DNA of 21,811 nucleotides from C7867-001 sp035533615 (GTDB lineage: Bacteria > Patescibacteriota > Minisyncoccia > Phycocordibacterales > Phycocordibacteraceae), in assembly GCA_035533615.1 (NCBI GenBank), contig DATLTM010000033.1, forward strand, positions 1 to 21,811, written 5' to 3'. Both the position numbers and the translations under genes were made by a program. The stretch's first letter is position 1, and every line of letters begins with the position of its first letter. This document shows, piece by piece, positions 21,319-21,811 of the stretch. The notes below the pieces were generated by a model. It was not told the origin of the DNA and did no database searches. It saw only the letters and a list, made by a program, of their open reading frames with translations.

Positions 21319-21811
21319 CTACTTTCCGGTCGTCAAAAATTGGACCGCACGCGCCATCTGCGGATCTTCTTTTGCATTGACTTCCGCCTGAGTAAACGGC
21401 ACCACAATATCCGGCGTGATGCCGTTGCCCATGATCCAGTGGCCCGCCGGCGTGATCCAACGAGCAACCGTGACCTTAAGCGATCCACCGTCGATATTCA
21501 TAAGCGTTTGCACCGAACCTTTACCAAATGACTGGGAACCGATAATCGTCGCGACATGCGTATCCTGGAGCGCACCCGCGAGAATTTCGGATGCGGATGC
21601 GGATCCGCCGTCGATAAGCACGACTATTTTCGTTCCAGGCGGCACGTCATCATAACCGAGACTCGTATCAACCTGATTAGCTGCTTTCCCGCCGAAATCT
21701 TCGGTTACCACCGTCGCTCCTTTCGGCAGGAAGTGGCTTGCGATATCGACTGCCGCGTCAAGATACCCTCCCGGATTCCCACGCAAGTCAATGACGAGTT
21801 TTTTTGAACCG
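21319..21811 (-). CDS. S41 C-terminal processing protease (CtpA-like), partial
   Basis: The C-terminal part of a carboxyl-terminal protease; the 5' end lies beyond the window. The visible frame begins GSKKLVIDLRGNPGGYLDAA. The catalytic serine is in DGGSASASEILAGALQD and the catalytic lysine in SFGKGSVQTL, the Ser/Lys dyad of S41 proteases. The region WITPAGHWIMGNGITPDIVV is the conserved end of the domain. The PDZ domain, signal peptide and substrate site expected upstream cannot be seen. These enzymes process or degrade proteins outside the membrane, including wall hydrolases in some bacteria. The rplI gene follows 19 nt downstream. Confidence 0.93.
   Translation of the reverse strand, partial: GSKKLVIDLRGNPGGYLDAAVDIASHFLPKGATVVTEDFGGKAANQVDTSLGYDDVPPGTKIVVLIDGGSASASEILAGALQDTHVATIIGSQSFGKGSVQTLMNIDGGSLKVTVARWITPAGHWIMGNGITPDIVVPFTQAEVNAKEDPQMARAVQFLTTGK

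Noticed and set aside
1..21811. CRISPR array, rRNA or tRNA genes
   Set aside because: No regularly spaced repeats, rRNA signatures or complete cloverleaf were found on either strand by eye.

Overview
The window looks like chromosomal DNA of an uncultivated ultra-small bacterium of the Candidatus Patescibacteria (CPR), most likely Parcubacteria. This is inferred from compact housekeeping genes joined by ATGA overlaps, an archaeal-type AspRS-like enzyme, a CPR-like gene neighbourhood and the near absence of Shine-Dalgarno sequences. No rRNA gene is present, so the placement is not proven.

Positions 1-7566 form an accessory region. On the minus strand lie a conserved hypothetical gene, a small acidic protein, an HUH rolling-circle Rep-like endonuclease and, cut by the window edge, a serine recombinase, which suggests an integrated plasmid or transposon. 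On the plus strand is an AT-rich defence block. It holds an NgoPII-type restriction endonuclease (GGCC expected), its cytosine-5 methyltransferase, a membrane-anchored receiver (REC) protein, a soluble histidine-kinase-like ATPase and a second small acidic protein. These five genes are tightly packed and probably one operon. An AIPR-family abortive-infection protein with its own promoter follows. Sampled composition differs: 22/60 G+C at 5941-6000 against 33/60 at 13021-13080.

Positions 7709-18333 are core genome on the plus strand: trpS, an archaeal-type aspartyl-tRNA synthetase, scpA and scpB (condensin partners), then dacA-like carboxypeptidase, mraY, ftsW/rodA, murG, gltX and a secreted coiled-coil M23 peptidase. 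The wall genes are coupled by short gaps or 4-nt overlaps and cover lipid I and lipid II synthesis, SEDS polymerisation and peptide trimming.

Positions 18377-21811 hold an AlkA-like glycosylase (minus), a small membrane protein (plus), a 422-nt gap with a possible structured RNA, a LOG-like protein (minus), rpmA (plus), rplI (minus) and a partial CtpA-like S41 protease (minus).

The most striking cross-window signal is that nearly every gene that starts a transcription unit has a good -10 box ending only 6-8 nt before its ATG. This predicts leaderless mRNAs, with rpmA as the clear exception. The most unusual gene set is the restriction-modification operon continuing into an inverted two-component pair, in which the receiver is in the membrane and the kinase is soluble.
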